Source: Bacillota bacterium
GTDB lineage: Bacteria > Bacillota > Clostridia > Acetivibrionales > DSM-1351
Length of the DNA stretch: 51,479 nt
Reading direction: 5' to 3'
Assembly (NCBI GenBank): GCA_023391425.1
Contig: JAEWAX010000019.1
Coordinates: 1 to 51,479, forward strand
Shown: in pieces, positions 24,899 through 32,092 of the stretch
Layout: each line of letters begins with the position of its first letter
Position numbering within the stretch: the first letter of the stretch is position 1
Position numbers and translations under genes: made by a program
Notes under the pieces: model-generated
Seen by the model: only the letters and a program-made list of their open reading frames with translations
The model's database searches: none
Told to the model about the DNA's origin: nothing

Positions 24899-26572
24899 AT
24901 GAAAAAAATAGTGATTTTGATAATCATGGCAATTTGTTTATCCACTCTAGGCTTTTTTGGTGAGGATAATCTTGCTGAAGCAAAAACTACTAATCCTAAA
25001 ATGGGGAATATAAAGATTGTTGCTAATGACGTGAACGTGCGCATGGATAAGTCAGCAAGCAGCAAAATAGTTGGTCAGGTAGCTATGGACGATGTATATG
25101 AATTACTCGGTGAAGGCAAGGATTCAAAGGGAAAAGTGTGGTATAAGATTGATATTGATTTTGGCGTGACTGGTTGGGTAGCTAGTTGGCTCTGCAAAAA
25201 GACCAATGAAGAAATTAATCGATTTATTAAAAGTAAACCTGGAGAATTGCTTTATACTTGCTCAAATAAGGGGCTATTTGTTGAACTATTGTTACAAGAG
25301 GACTACTCATTAAAAAACCTTCTGAAGATCTATGGAAACCCATATAGAACTTATCAAGAGCGTGACAGTAAGATATATGAATATGAGAACGGCATCAAAT
25401 TGAAGGTTTCAGAAGCTGGAGACGTTGAATCAGTTTCAGTTGGTGAAAGAGAATTCTACCCAGCAGGATTGCAGAAAAAGAGTTGTGATATTTTTAAGAA
25501 TAAGGGTAATGAGACAATTATTTTAGATGGTACTAGTTTAATAATAGTTGATACTTCAAATAAAAAGATATTAAGAGAATATAATACGGGATATCTATAT
25601 GCTGAAGAACTTGAAGTCGGAAACTTTATAGGAGATAGTAATTTAGAATTGTATCTTCACGGAAATAGCGATGTATATGAAAACGGTAATTACGAAATTG
25701 AGAATAGTATTTATAAGGTTACCAATGATGATTTTATTAGGGTATATGACACTGATTCCTTTAATTTTTATAGTAGTGGAATTAAAGCAAATATTAATCA
25801 AAACGTTCTAAACCTGAATATAGATATTGGAAATTATCAGGTTAGCGAAAAGTCAATTATTCCAGATCGAGTATTTTACAATACAAAAACTGCAAGTGAT
25901 AAAAACAAGTTATTATATATATATCCTCAGTGGAGTGTTGTACAAGAAAATGGAAAATGGTATATCAAGTATCGCTATACTGTGAATATAGTTATGCTTG
26001 GATATTATTGGGGTCCGCCGGATGATAATATGGAGGATAATGGATTTATGTATAATGACTTGGCTAGAGTTGATGTTGTGTTTGATACAAGCAGCAAAAG
26101 TCCAAAGATTTATAAAGTGCTCAGTGAAATAAAGTACAATGATGATGGGTTATTGAACGTTAAGCCGATGCTTGAGGAAGAGGGATCTTTGCCTAATGGT
26201 CCTGCACTTGGTATGAGTATGGAAGAGGCTTACAAAGCCTTAGGGGGAGACCTAAAGAGTTTTAAGTACTCAGATTATATAGAGTTAAATGGTGTAGGTC
26301 TAAGTGAATTTTGCAATGAAATTGTTGATATTTATATAGAATCGCCAGAGTATGAAACAAAGAGGGGGTTAAAAGTAGGTGACAGCATTCAAAAGGTTGA
26401 AAGCTTGTATGGAAAGCCTGATGTAGGGTTTTCAGGAGATGCTTGTGTAGAATATAAATTTTGCAATCAAACAGATGGTGAACTAAAAGTTAATTACTAT
26501 AGAACCTTAACCATTTATTATAAGGAAGGCTTAGTCAGTGCATTCGAGCTCCATCAAGTTATATTAGACTGA
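24899..26572 (+). CDS. Secreted protein with SH3b domain
   Basis: 557 residues. A signal peptide (MKKIVILIIMAICL) is followed at about residues 38-100 by a bacterial SH3 domain (VNVRMDKSASSKIVGQ, then WYKID and GWVASWLC), a fold that often binds cell wall. The remaining 450 residues are mostly beta-strand. The C-terminal part contains repeated G-x-S-x-E-E-A and G-D-S-I-Q-K-V-E segments like those of secreted proteins with SmpA/outer-surface-type repeats. ATG at 24899 has GGAGAGGT upstream; the longer frame begins with a TTG overlapping that site. The role is probably at the cell surface. Confidence 0.75.
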   Translation: MKKIVILIIMAICLSTLGFFGEDNLAEAKTTNPKMGNIKIVANDVNVRMDKSASSKIVGQVAMDDVYELLGEGKDSKGKVWYKIDIDFGVTGWVASWLCKKTNEEINRFIKSKPGELLYTCSNKGLFVELLLQEDYSLKNLLKIYGNPYRTYQERDSKIYEYENGIKLKVSEAGDVESVSVGEREFYPAGLQKKSCDIFKNKGNETIILDGTSLIIVDTSNKKILREYNTGYLYAEELEVGNFIGDSNLELYLHGNSDVYENGNYEIENSIYKVTNDDFIRVYDTDSFNFYSSGIKANINQNVLNLNIDIGNYQVSEKSIIPDRVFYNTKTASDKNKLLYIYPQWSVVQENGKWYIKYRYTVNIVMLGYYWGPPDDNMEDNGFMYNDLARVDVVFDTSSKSPKIYKVLSEIKYNDDGLLNVKPMLEEEGSLPNGPALGMSMEEAYKALGGDLKSFKYSDYIELNGVGLSEFCNEIVDIYIESPEYETKRGLKVGDSIQKVESLYGKPDVGFSGDACVEYKFCNQTDGELKVNYYRTLTIYYKEGLVSAFELHQVILD

Positions 26573-26614
26573 CTTAATGCAACATTTAAGATATATCCTG
26601 TGACTACTGAGCTG

Positions 26615-26646
26615 CTAATCCCACACATCTGTAAGTGCGGGATTAG
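26615..26646. terminator. Hairpin between convergent genes
   Basis: CTAATCCCACA pairs with TGCGGGATTAG across about 10 bases, with one mismatch. It lies between the convergent SH3b gene and the orphan gene. No clear T-run follows, so terminator function is likely but weakly supported. Confidence 0.45.
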
Positions 26647-26722
26647 ACGGTGTTACAACCCTCTATTGGAATGCTTTGATATTACTATATTGCAACCAAC
26701 AACATTTTGAAAGCGGAAGCGA

Positions 26723-28093
26723 TTACTTGATTAAATCTATTATAGAAGTAATTAGCATACCTAATTTCGGGATATTTGTAAGACTATCACCAAGCTTCTC
26801 CAACACTGTTTTCTTATCGGGTGAAATACCTGATTTTACTTGTTTTGAAATTTCTTGGACACAGTTTGATAACTCCCTTATCTCATCAGTAGGATTTTCT
26901 AGACTTTTAATAAAAGTTTCTAATTCATTGATTTTTAATTGTAAAGCAGTATTATCTGAATTTGCGTAGTCCCCAGTAACATTACCTCCATAGACGGGAC
27001 CTGTGACAGGACCATTAACTGTTCCGTTAAAATTATAGGTAGTTTGTTTGCTATCATTTCTCATAGTACCCTCCTTAATAATATCTTTAATAAACTTATA
27101 TAACTTAGTGCCCGCGCATTGTTCTAGTAGCTGCTCCCTTTGGTATGTATTTACGATTTTATCAATCTCATTAACAGTACTCAGAACAATATTGTTAGAA
27201 ACACCATAATGTTTTTCTCTACAAAAATTTTTGTAGTAACAGTCTACATAATCTTCAATGGCAGAATTTACTTCTTCGGAGGAGGAGGGGTATACAATAA
27301 CTCGAGAGCGTATTGCTGATATCAAGTTGCAAAAACATTCTCGTTCCTGATGCATTTTCATTAAGTAGATTCTCAGATTGCGAATGTTATCTTTGTTACA
27401 ATTTCTAGATTTACATAGGACCCATGTACTTAAATTTATTGTTTTTTCTTTATTATTTATAATTGTATAATATAAAGAAACACCCCACTGCTTCAATTCA
27501 TTTGTTTCTACCAATTGAAAAGAGGTGGGTAAATTTCCTAAATAATTATCTTCGACCTCAATAAGTAGCATGGGATTTCCGTTAATTACCCATTTCGGAG
27601 AGACTTCTTTTATATTTTTTTTTGGTTTTTGTGTAGTCGAGTGAATATATAGTTCTGAAAGAGCTTTTCCTATGTTATAAAGCTTTATGTTTGATTTTTT
27701 GACTTTTGCTTTAGAATTCAAAATGCTTATGATTATTTCTTTTAGATATTCATAAGAATATTTGCTATGTAATATATTTTTAACTCCTAAATCCAAGCGA
27801 CAATTAATACCATTGGAAAAGAAACGCTTAAAAACATATTTGGTATTAAACTTTCTGTTATTTCCGTAAATGAAGCTATTCTTTTCATCAAGTACTACTG
27901 CCTTGTTAGCAGTGCAATAATAACGTTCGGCTGTCTGATTAGAATTAAAGCGCTCCTTAATACTTCCAAAAGAGCGGATGAATTCTTGGTTTAAATATAC
28001 TGGGTGATTAATATCGTAGCATTCTAATCTATATGTAGGATTATTTATAAAGGAACGGATATCTAGAAATGGAAATTGAAAAGACAATAACAT
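26723..28093 (-). CDS. Orphan protein with glycine-rich NGPV repeat and coiled coil
   Basis: A 456-residue soluble protein I do not recognise. The first 340 residues are mixed alpha/beta with many cysteines (about 9) and no catalytic motif I can name. Near residue 350 comes a short N-G-x-V-N-G-P-V-T-G-P-V-Y-G-G repeat that could form a beta-solenoid or oligomerisation strand. A helical coiled-coil region (about 380-450) follows. Similar glycine-rich tails followed by helices occur in bacterial conflict and signalling proteins, but no effector domain is visible. AAGGAGGT precedes the ATG. Its leader contains RNA-like element B. Confidence 0.55.
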   Translation of the reverse strand: MLLSFQFPFLDIRSFINNPTYRLECYDINHPVYLNQEFIRSFGSIKERFNSNQTAERYYCTANKAVVLDEKNSFIYGNNRKFNTKYVFKRFFSNGINCRLDLGVKNILHSKYSYEYLKEIIISILNSKAKVKKSNIKLYNIGKALSELYIHSTTQKPKKNIKEVSPKWVINGNPMLLIEVEDNYLGNLPTSFQLVETNELKQWGVSLYYTIINNKEKTINLSTWVLCKSRNCNKDNIRNLRIYLMKMHQERECFCNLISAIRSRVIVYPSSSEEVNSAIEDYVDCYYKNFCREKHYGVSNNIVLSTVNEIDKIVNTYQREQLLEQCAGTKLYKFIKDIIKEGTMRNDSKQTTYNFNGTVNGPVTGPVYGGNVTGDYANSDNTALQLKINELETFIKSLENPTDEIRELSNCVQEISKQVKSGISPDKKTVLEKLGDSLTNIPKLGMLITSIIDLIK

Positions 28094-28104
28094 ATTAGTA
28101 CCTC

Positions 28105-28275
28105 CTTATAAAAGCCACCCCCCCATAATACACAGAGTTATGGGAGGGTGTTTGTCGTACCAAGCCACCGCCAAACATAACGCTAGCGGACAATCCCTGT
28201 AAGGGATATCAATTCATGTTAAACATGTTGGCCTAGGGCTCAAGTATCCACGTTCTACACACGGATCTAATACCC
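28105..28275 (-). ncRNA. Structured RNA-like element, copy B, in the leader of the orphan gene
   Basis: Read on the minus strand. A possible promoter (TTGACC and TACAGT, 16-17 bp apart) lies at about 28275-28305. Then come a hairpin ATCCGT/GTGGAT whose loop includes GTAGAAC, a GCCCTAGGC palindrome, CATGT/ACATG, ATCCCT/AGGGAT, TTGTCCGC, GGCGGTGGC and a long stem ACCCTCCCATAA with its complement just before the ribosome-binding site. The first part matches element A at 1-137 in order, with stem covariation. The last stem could be an expression platform or terminator. No known riboswitch class fits. Confidence 0.45.
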
Positions 28276-28418
28276 ACACTGTACGCAAAATCTTATAATG
28301 GTCAAGAAAAAGCCTGACTCATCTACTTGGTATAATTTTACAAATAATACATGTAATTGTCAAGCTAGAAATGATAAAGAAATGTAAAAACAAATTACGT
28401 CTATTTACTTAATTGAAA

Positions 28419-29657
28419 CTAAAACAATGGTGAAAAAAGTAATACTACCGACAAAGCTACAATGAGCGCAACAGTTGTTATTGATACTATATTTTGAACT
28501 TTTGAATTGATATGTTTGCCCATTATCCTCTTATCGTTTATAAGAATAGTCATAAAGATTAAAATGACAGGTGATAGAATTCCGGCAACCTGCTGAGTAA
28601 CAATTATTAATTTCATTAATGATATTCCTGGAATAAGTATTAAAAGGCTGCATATCACAATGATAGTGGTATATATGCCAAAAAATGCAGGAGCTTCTCT
28701 ATACCTATTATCAACACCACTTTCCCAACCAAAAGCTTCGCAAATTGCATAAGATGTAGATAATGGTATTATGGCGGCGGCAAGTACCGACGCACCGAAT
28801 AACCCAGCACCAAAAAGTATAAAGGCATACTGCCCAGCTAGAGGCTTAAGCGCACTTGCTGCTTCGCTTGCAGTTTGGAAGGTTATTCCTGACTTATATA
28901 GAGTAGCCGCAGTACAAACTATGATAAAAAATGAGACTGCATTGCCCCAGAAAGACCCTAGGTAGACGTCTAGCTTTTCATATTTATAGTCTTTAATACT
29001 CATTTTTTTATCTACTATAGTCGATTGTAAATAGAACTGCATATAGGGCGTTATTGTTGTACCAATCATACCTATAAATGTAAGTAAAAAACCTGTTTTA
29101 AGCGAAATAGTAGGGGTTACCATGCTTTGAAAAACATTACCCCAATCGGGTTTAGCCATAAATGCTGATATAATATATCCAAAAAATACAAAGGTAAACA
29201 ATAAAAATACCTTTTCAACCTTGTTGTAAGAACCTTTGGTAACAAGTAACCAAATAAAGATTGCAACTATCGGTACAGAAATGTATTTACTTATACCGAA
29301 TAGTTCCATGCTGGCAGCTATTCCTGCAAAATCACCAAGAACAACTCCAAAGTTGGCGATAAATAAAACAGTCATAGCAAAGAAGGTCCACTTAAGACCA
29401 AATTTCTCACGGATTAGATCTGATAGACCTTTTCCGGTTACAACAGCCATTCTCGCATTCATCTCTTGTATTACTGCGAGGCTAAAGGTAATTAGCAAAA
29501 GTCCCCACAGCATTTTGTAACCGTAAGTTGCACCGACATAAGCATATGTGTATACACCCCCGGCATCATTGCCAGCGTTAACAGTGATTATACCTGGACC
29601 AATTATACTGAGTATTAAGAAAATATTTCTCGTTCTTTTAGAAGTAGTAGCCTTCAT
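28419..29657 (-). CDS. Divergent Nramp-family metal transporter (possibly Mg2+ type)
   Basis: A 412-residue transporter with about 11 transmembrane helices of the SLC11/Nramp fold. Canonical Nramps bind Mn2+ or Fe2+ through DPGN in helix 1 and a methionine in an MPH motif of helix 6. Here helix 1 reads NDAGG (near residue 30), keeping Asp but losing Asn, and helix 6 reads TPY (near 197), losing Met. Loss of the soft methionine ligand points away from canonical Mn2+/Fe2+ selectivity; magnesium is plausible because the overlapping upstream gene is an MgtE-like sensor. The start overlaps that gene by 4 bp, so the two are translationally coupled. Confidence 0.88.
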   Translation of the reverse strand: MKATTSKRTRNIFLILSIIGPGIITVNAGNDAGGVYTYAYVGATYGYKMLWGLLLITFSLAVIQEMNARMAVVTGKGLSDLIREKFGLKWTFFAMTVLFIANFGVVLGDFAGIAASMELFGISKYISVPIVAIFIWLLVTKGSYNKVEKVFLLFTFVFFGYIISAFMAKPDWGNVFQSMVTPTISLKTGFLLTFIGMIGTTITPYMQFYLQSTIVDKKMSIKDYKYEKLDVYLGSFWGNAVSFFIIVCTAATLYKSGITFQTASEAASALKPLAGQYAFILFGAGLFGASVLAAAIIPLSTSYAICEAFGWESGVDNRYREAPAFFGIYTTIIVICSLLILIPGISLMKLIIVTQQVAGILSPVILIFMTILINDKRIMGKHINSKVQNIVSITTVALIVALSVVLLFSPLF

Positions 29658-30910
29658 GCCACGAACCTCCTTAATCGAATGTACTCGTTAAGTAAGTCAT
29701 TTAATGAAGTAATGCCTAATAATTCATTGTTTTCATCAACAACCGGAATTGATAGTAGGTTATATTTTTGCATCAGCTCCATAACCCTATCAATTTTTGT
29801 TTCATCATTTACACTTTTAACATTAGCTACCATTAAGTCGTAAAGCTTAGCATTAGAGTCAGCAGCAACAATACTTAAAAGGCTAACAACCCCGACTAGC
29901 TTATTCTTGGTATTTGTTAAATAGACATAATGTGAAATATCATCTGAAGGTTTATTCTCTTTTATATATGACAAGACGTTTGCTGCAGTTACGTCAGGCA
30001 GGAAAGATATAAACTCTTTTGTCATAACGCTTCCTATGGTCTTTTCATCGTATTCCATTAGCTCCCTGATTTCGCTTGAATTCTCAGCTTCCATTTGAAC
30101 AAGCAGCTTTTCTGCACGATCATCTTCAATTTCTTCAAGGATATCAGCCGCTTCGTCAGAAGGCATAATTTCTAGAATATCTGAAGCTTTTTCGTCTGGT
30201 AAAGTATTTAGAAGACTTAATTGCACGTCAGTTTCAACTTCTTCTAAAACATCGGCAGCTGTTTCATCATCCAAGCTATGGAAAAGTGTCATTTGACTTT
30301 TCGTATCCAACTCTTCAATAATATCCGCAATATCAGCAGCATGAAGAGTTTTTAGCTTATTCATTGAGGTAGAAAGCTGCAGATTTTGAATATTTGTTGA
30401 TAATGGCTGAACATTGCCCCAGTAAACCAAGGTATTCCTAAATTCTTTGTTAAGTAGGCTTGTAATACGTATTGCTATATATTCAACTCCTAGCCTCCGC
30501 AATAATCCACGAAGTCCTATGTCTACGGCAACAACATTCCATTTTCCACTTATTATTCCGACTCTAACATCATTAACACGCTCAACTTTTTTCCCGTTTA
30601 TATCTACAATTTGTTTATCAAGGAAATCCCTTGCAAGGAAGAATTCATCCTCGGAAATGGGCATATAGTTGACACTACTAGTATTGATCTTAATAGTATA
30701 GTTTTCTTTACCGTCGTTATAAATTTCAAGAAAGTCAGATGAAACATAGGTTAATCGCCTACCGTTTTTTACTTCAATGGCTTTAACTATAGGCTTAGGG
30801 GAATTGAAATCGAGTATTAAATCATTCAATTTTCCAATCACAGTACCTGTGATGTTCTGAATGTTTTTGTATAGAATTTTGCTAAAGAAAAAATTATTGG
30901 ACTTTTGCAT
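29654..30910 (-). CDS. MgtE-like cytosolic sensor lacking the channel domain (PRC barrel, MgtE-N, CBS pair)
   Basis: A 418-residue soluble protein. Residues about 10-165 form two PRC-barrel-like modules. Residues about 185-290 form the superhelical MgtE N domain (LHAADIADIIEEL and repeats such as DEKASDILE). Residues about 292-415 form a CBS pair (IGSVMTKEF, then a second CBS at VKSVNDETK). In true MgtE channels these domains bind Mg2+ and close the pore; the five-helix channel domain is absent here. A gating subunit for the overlapping Nramp-like transporter is my inference. GGAAGGGGGCGG precedes the ATG. Confidence 0.88.
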   Translation of the reverse strand: MQKSNNFFFSKILYKNIQNITGTVIGKLNDLILDFNSPKPIVKAIEVKNGRRLTYVSSDFLEIYNDGKENYTIKINTSSVNYMPISEDEFFLARDFLDKQIVDINGKKVERVNDVRVGIISGKWNVVAVDIGLRGLLRRLGVEYIAIRITSLLNKEFRNTLVYWGNVQPLSTNIQNLQLSTSMNKLKTLHAADIADIIEELDTKSQMTLFHSLDDETAADVLEEVETDVQLSLLNTLPDEKASDILEIMPSDEAADILEEIEDDRAEKLLVQMEAENSSEIRELMEYDEKTIGSVMTKEFISFLPDVTAANVLSYIKENKPSDDISHYVYLTNTKNKLVGVVSLLSIVAADSNAKLYDLMVANVKSVNDETKIDRVMELMQKYNLLSIPVVDENNELLGITSLNDLLNEYIRLRRFVA

Positions 30911-30927
30911 AGTCCGCCCCCTTCCGA

Positions 30928-31038
30928 TTAAACAGGGAGAACTATGTGCACGACAAACAGACTACTCCCTGTAGTAATATCTTTACTAAATTTTGATTTA
31001 AAATACACTCTGCATATATCCGCAGGGTCTCCGTCCAT
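30928..31038 (-). CDS. Possible Mg2+-responsive leader peptide
   Basis: A 36-codon open frame in the leader of the MgtE-like gene. GGAGGT lies 9 bp before its ATG, a better site than many real genes here have. The peptide starts MDGDPAD, acidic with a proline, then becomes basic and hydrophobic. Its stop is 17 bp before the main start, within reach of the main ribosome-binding site. Acidic/proline nascent chains that destabilise ribosomes at low Mg2+ (MgtL of enterobacteria) are established; the analogy here is inference. It could also be a dispersed repeat. Confidence 0.45.
   Translation of the reverse strand: MDGDPADICRVYFKSKFSKDITTGSSLFVVHIVLPV
30931..30973 (-). promoter_or_regulatory. 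Hairpin overlapping the leader peptide end
   Basis: ACAGGGAG (30932-30939) and CTCCCTGT (30965-30972) form a perfect 8-bp stem within the last codons of the leader frame, just upstream of the MgtE-like ribosome-binding site. A ribosome on the leader would melt it, the layout of an attenuator. Confidence 0.5.
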
Positions 31039-31135
31039 TTCGCAGTAACCTCCAAATAACAAAATATTTTTAACAGACTTAGTTCCAAATTTGCGGTACT
31101 TTTTTCAGCGTAGATAGAAAAATAGTATCGTTACT

Positions 31136-31206
31136 AAGATAAACAGAGTTCTTGGATTTAGGAGAGTTTTTCTCCCTCTGAATCTTAGAAATCGGATAAA
31201 TCCTTT
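31136..31206. repeat. Modular palindromic repeat, hairpin module
   Basis: GATAAACAGAGTTCTTGGATT pairs imperfectly with AATCTTAGAAATCGGATAAATC; the inner arms GGAGAG and CTCCCT are near the loop. It lies at the 5' end of the metal-transporter leader, just after the promoter. Further copies are intact at 31.4-32.1 kb. Confidence 0.7.
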
Positions 31207-31217
31207 TGAACATGCTA

Positions 31218-31246
31218 ATTATACTCCCATACAATCTATTTATCAA
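31218..31246 (-). promoter_or_regulatory. Promoter of the MgtE-like/Nramp-like operon
   Basis: On the minus strand, TTGATA (31246-31241) and a perfect TATAAT (31223-31218) are 17 bp apart. The leader before the first operon gene would be about 300 nt, long enough for a regulatory RNA or leader peptide. I looked for the M-box magnesium riboswitch core and did not find it. Confidence 0.75.
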
Positions 31247-31440
31247 TATTATATTATGAAAATATGCGGATTTTGTTCAAAATTACACAATAATTATGAT
31301 AAATGCATTATAACTCTGTATATATTAATGTTAATCTGATTTTCTTTGATTAGCGAGACTTTGCATGCAAATTCAGCAAAAGTGGCTGTTGAAAAACTAT
31401 ATCTGATACAATATAGTTCAAAGATTGTGCTTAACTAAAA

Positions 31441-31660
31441 GAACTCGCATTAACCGATGTCTAGTGCCGCTAATAATCCATTACTAAGCGGCACTACACT
31501 TCTGGATTATGATCCCTAAAGTTTATAGGCAAAACCCGCACTCTGAACCAATGTACTCGCTTTGCCCGCTGTCTACTGCCACTAATAATCTATAACTAAG
31601 CGGCAGTACGACCCTGGTTAAGAATCTCTAAGGTTCAGCGGGAGCAAACTCCCACTTAAC
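31441..31660. repeat. Modular palindromic repeat, two units
   Basis: Unit 1 has the hairpin AGTGCCGCT/AGCGGCACT (about 31460-31492). Unit 2 has ACTGCCACT/AGCGGCAGT (about 31575-31607), then CGACCCTGGTTAAGAATC and a CTAAGGTTCAG hairpin. Both share CCGATGTCTA or similar before the first hairpin. Its distal end overlaps the stop codon of the 49-residue gene. Confidence 0.85.
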
Positions 31661-31810
31661 CTAAGAGCTCGCTTTATCCTTGCCGCTTTTTGCTTTACCC
31701 TGTATCTCTGGAACCGGTTTAGAATCATTTTTCGGAAATTTAGTTTTATGATTACTTTCAGTTCCGTGAGGATCACTAGGGTCGGGTCTTCTCATTCCTG
31801 CCTTTGCCAT
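31661..31810 (-). CDS. Small basic protein ending inside a repeat
   Basis: A 49-residue hydrophilic protein starting MAKAGMRRPDPSDPHGTESN with GAGGTG 6 bp before the ATG. It is rich in lysine, proline and glycine and has no hydrophobic core, suggesting a disordered small protein. I believe similar short proteins occur in related clostridia, though I cannot check. Its last codons, DKASS and stop, are encoded by the end of the palindromic repeat. Confidence 0.65.
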   Translation of the reverse strand: MAKAGMRRPDPSDPHGTESNHKTKFPKNDSKPVPEIQGKAKSGKDKASS

Positions 31811-31878
31811 ACTTTTCACCTCAACAATATTGTTTCGTTTTTTAGTGAAGAGTATACCTTTTAAATAAAATTGTTTAT

Positions 31879-32092
31879 CAGATATCTACTGCCGGTAAAA
31901 ATCAATTACTAAGCAGCAGTGAGCGATTTCTAAGGTTCAGGGAAAAACCACCCTCTGAACCTAAGAACTCTGTTTATCCGATGCCTACTGCCGCTAAAAA
32001 TCAATAACTAAGCGGCAGTAAGACCCTGGATAACGATTTCTAAGGTTCATAGGGAAAAACCACCCTCTGAACCTAAGAACTCTGTTTATATT
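31879..32092. repeat. Modular palindromic repeat, two intact units
   Basis: The clearest copies in the window. Hairpin 1 is ACTGCCGCT/AGCGGCAGT around 31988-32020. Hairpin 2 is TTCTAAGGTTCA with TGAACCTAAGAA around a GGG-AAAAACCACCC centre, present twice (about 31927-31971 and 32038-32082). The linker CTCTGTTTATCCGATGCCTACTG joins them. The end touches the stop codon of the phosphoesterase gene. Confidence 0.9.

Noticed and set aside
26676..26969. 97-codon plus-strand open frame
   Set aside because: It lies antisense within the end of the orphan gene and lacks a ribosome-binding site.
28105..28275. Group II intron 5' end (GTGTG start)
   Set aside because: No domain V, no reverse transcriptase and too short; the resemblance is limited to five bases.
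30911..31211. M-box magnesium riboswitch
   Set aside because: Expected from the gene content, but the conserved GTTAGGTGAGGCTCC-type core is absent on the transcribed strand.
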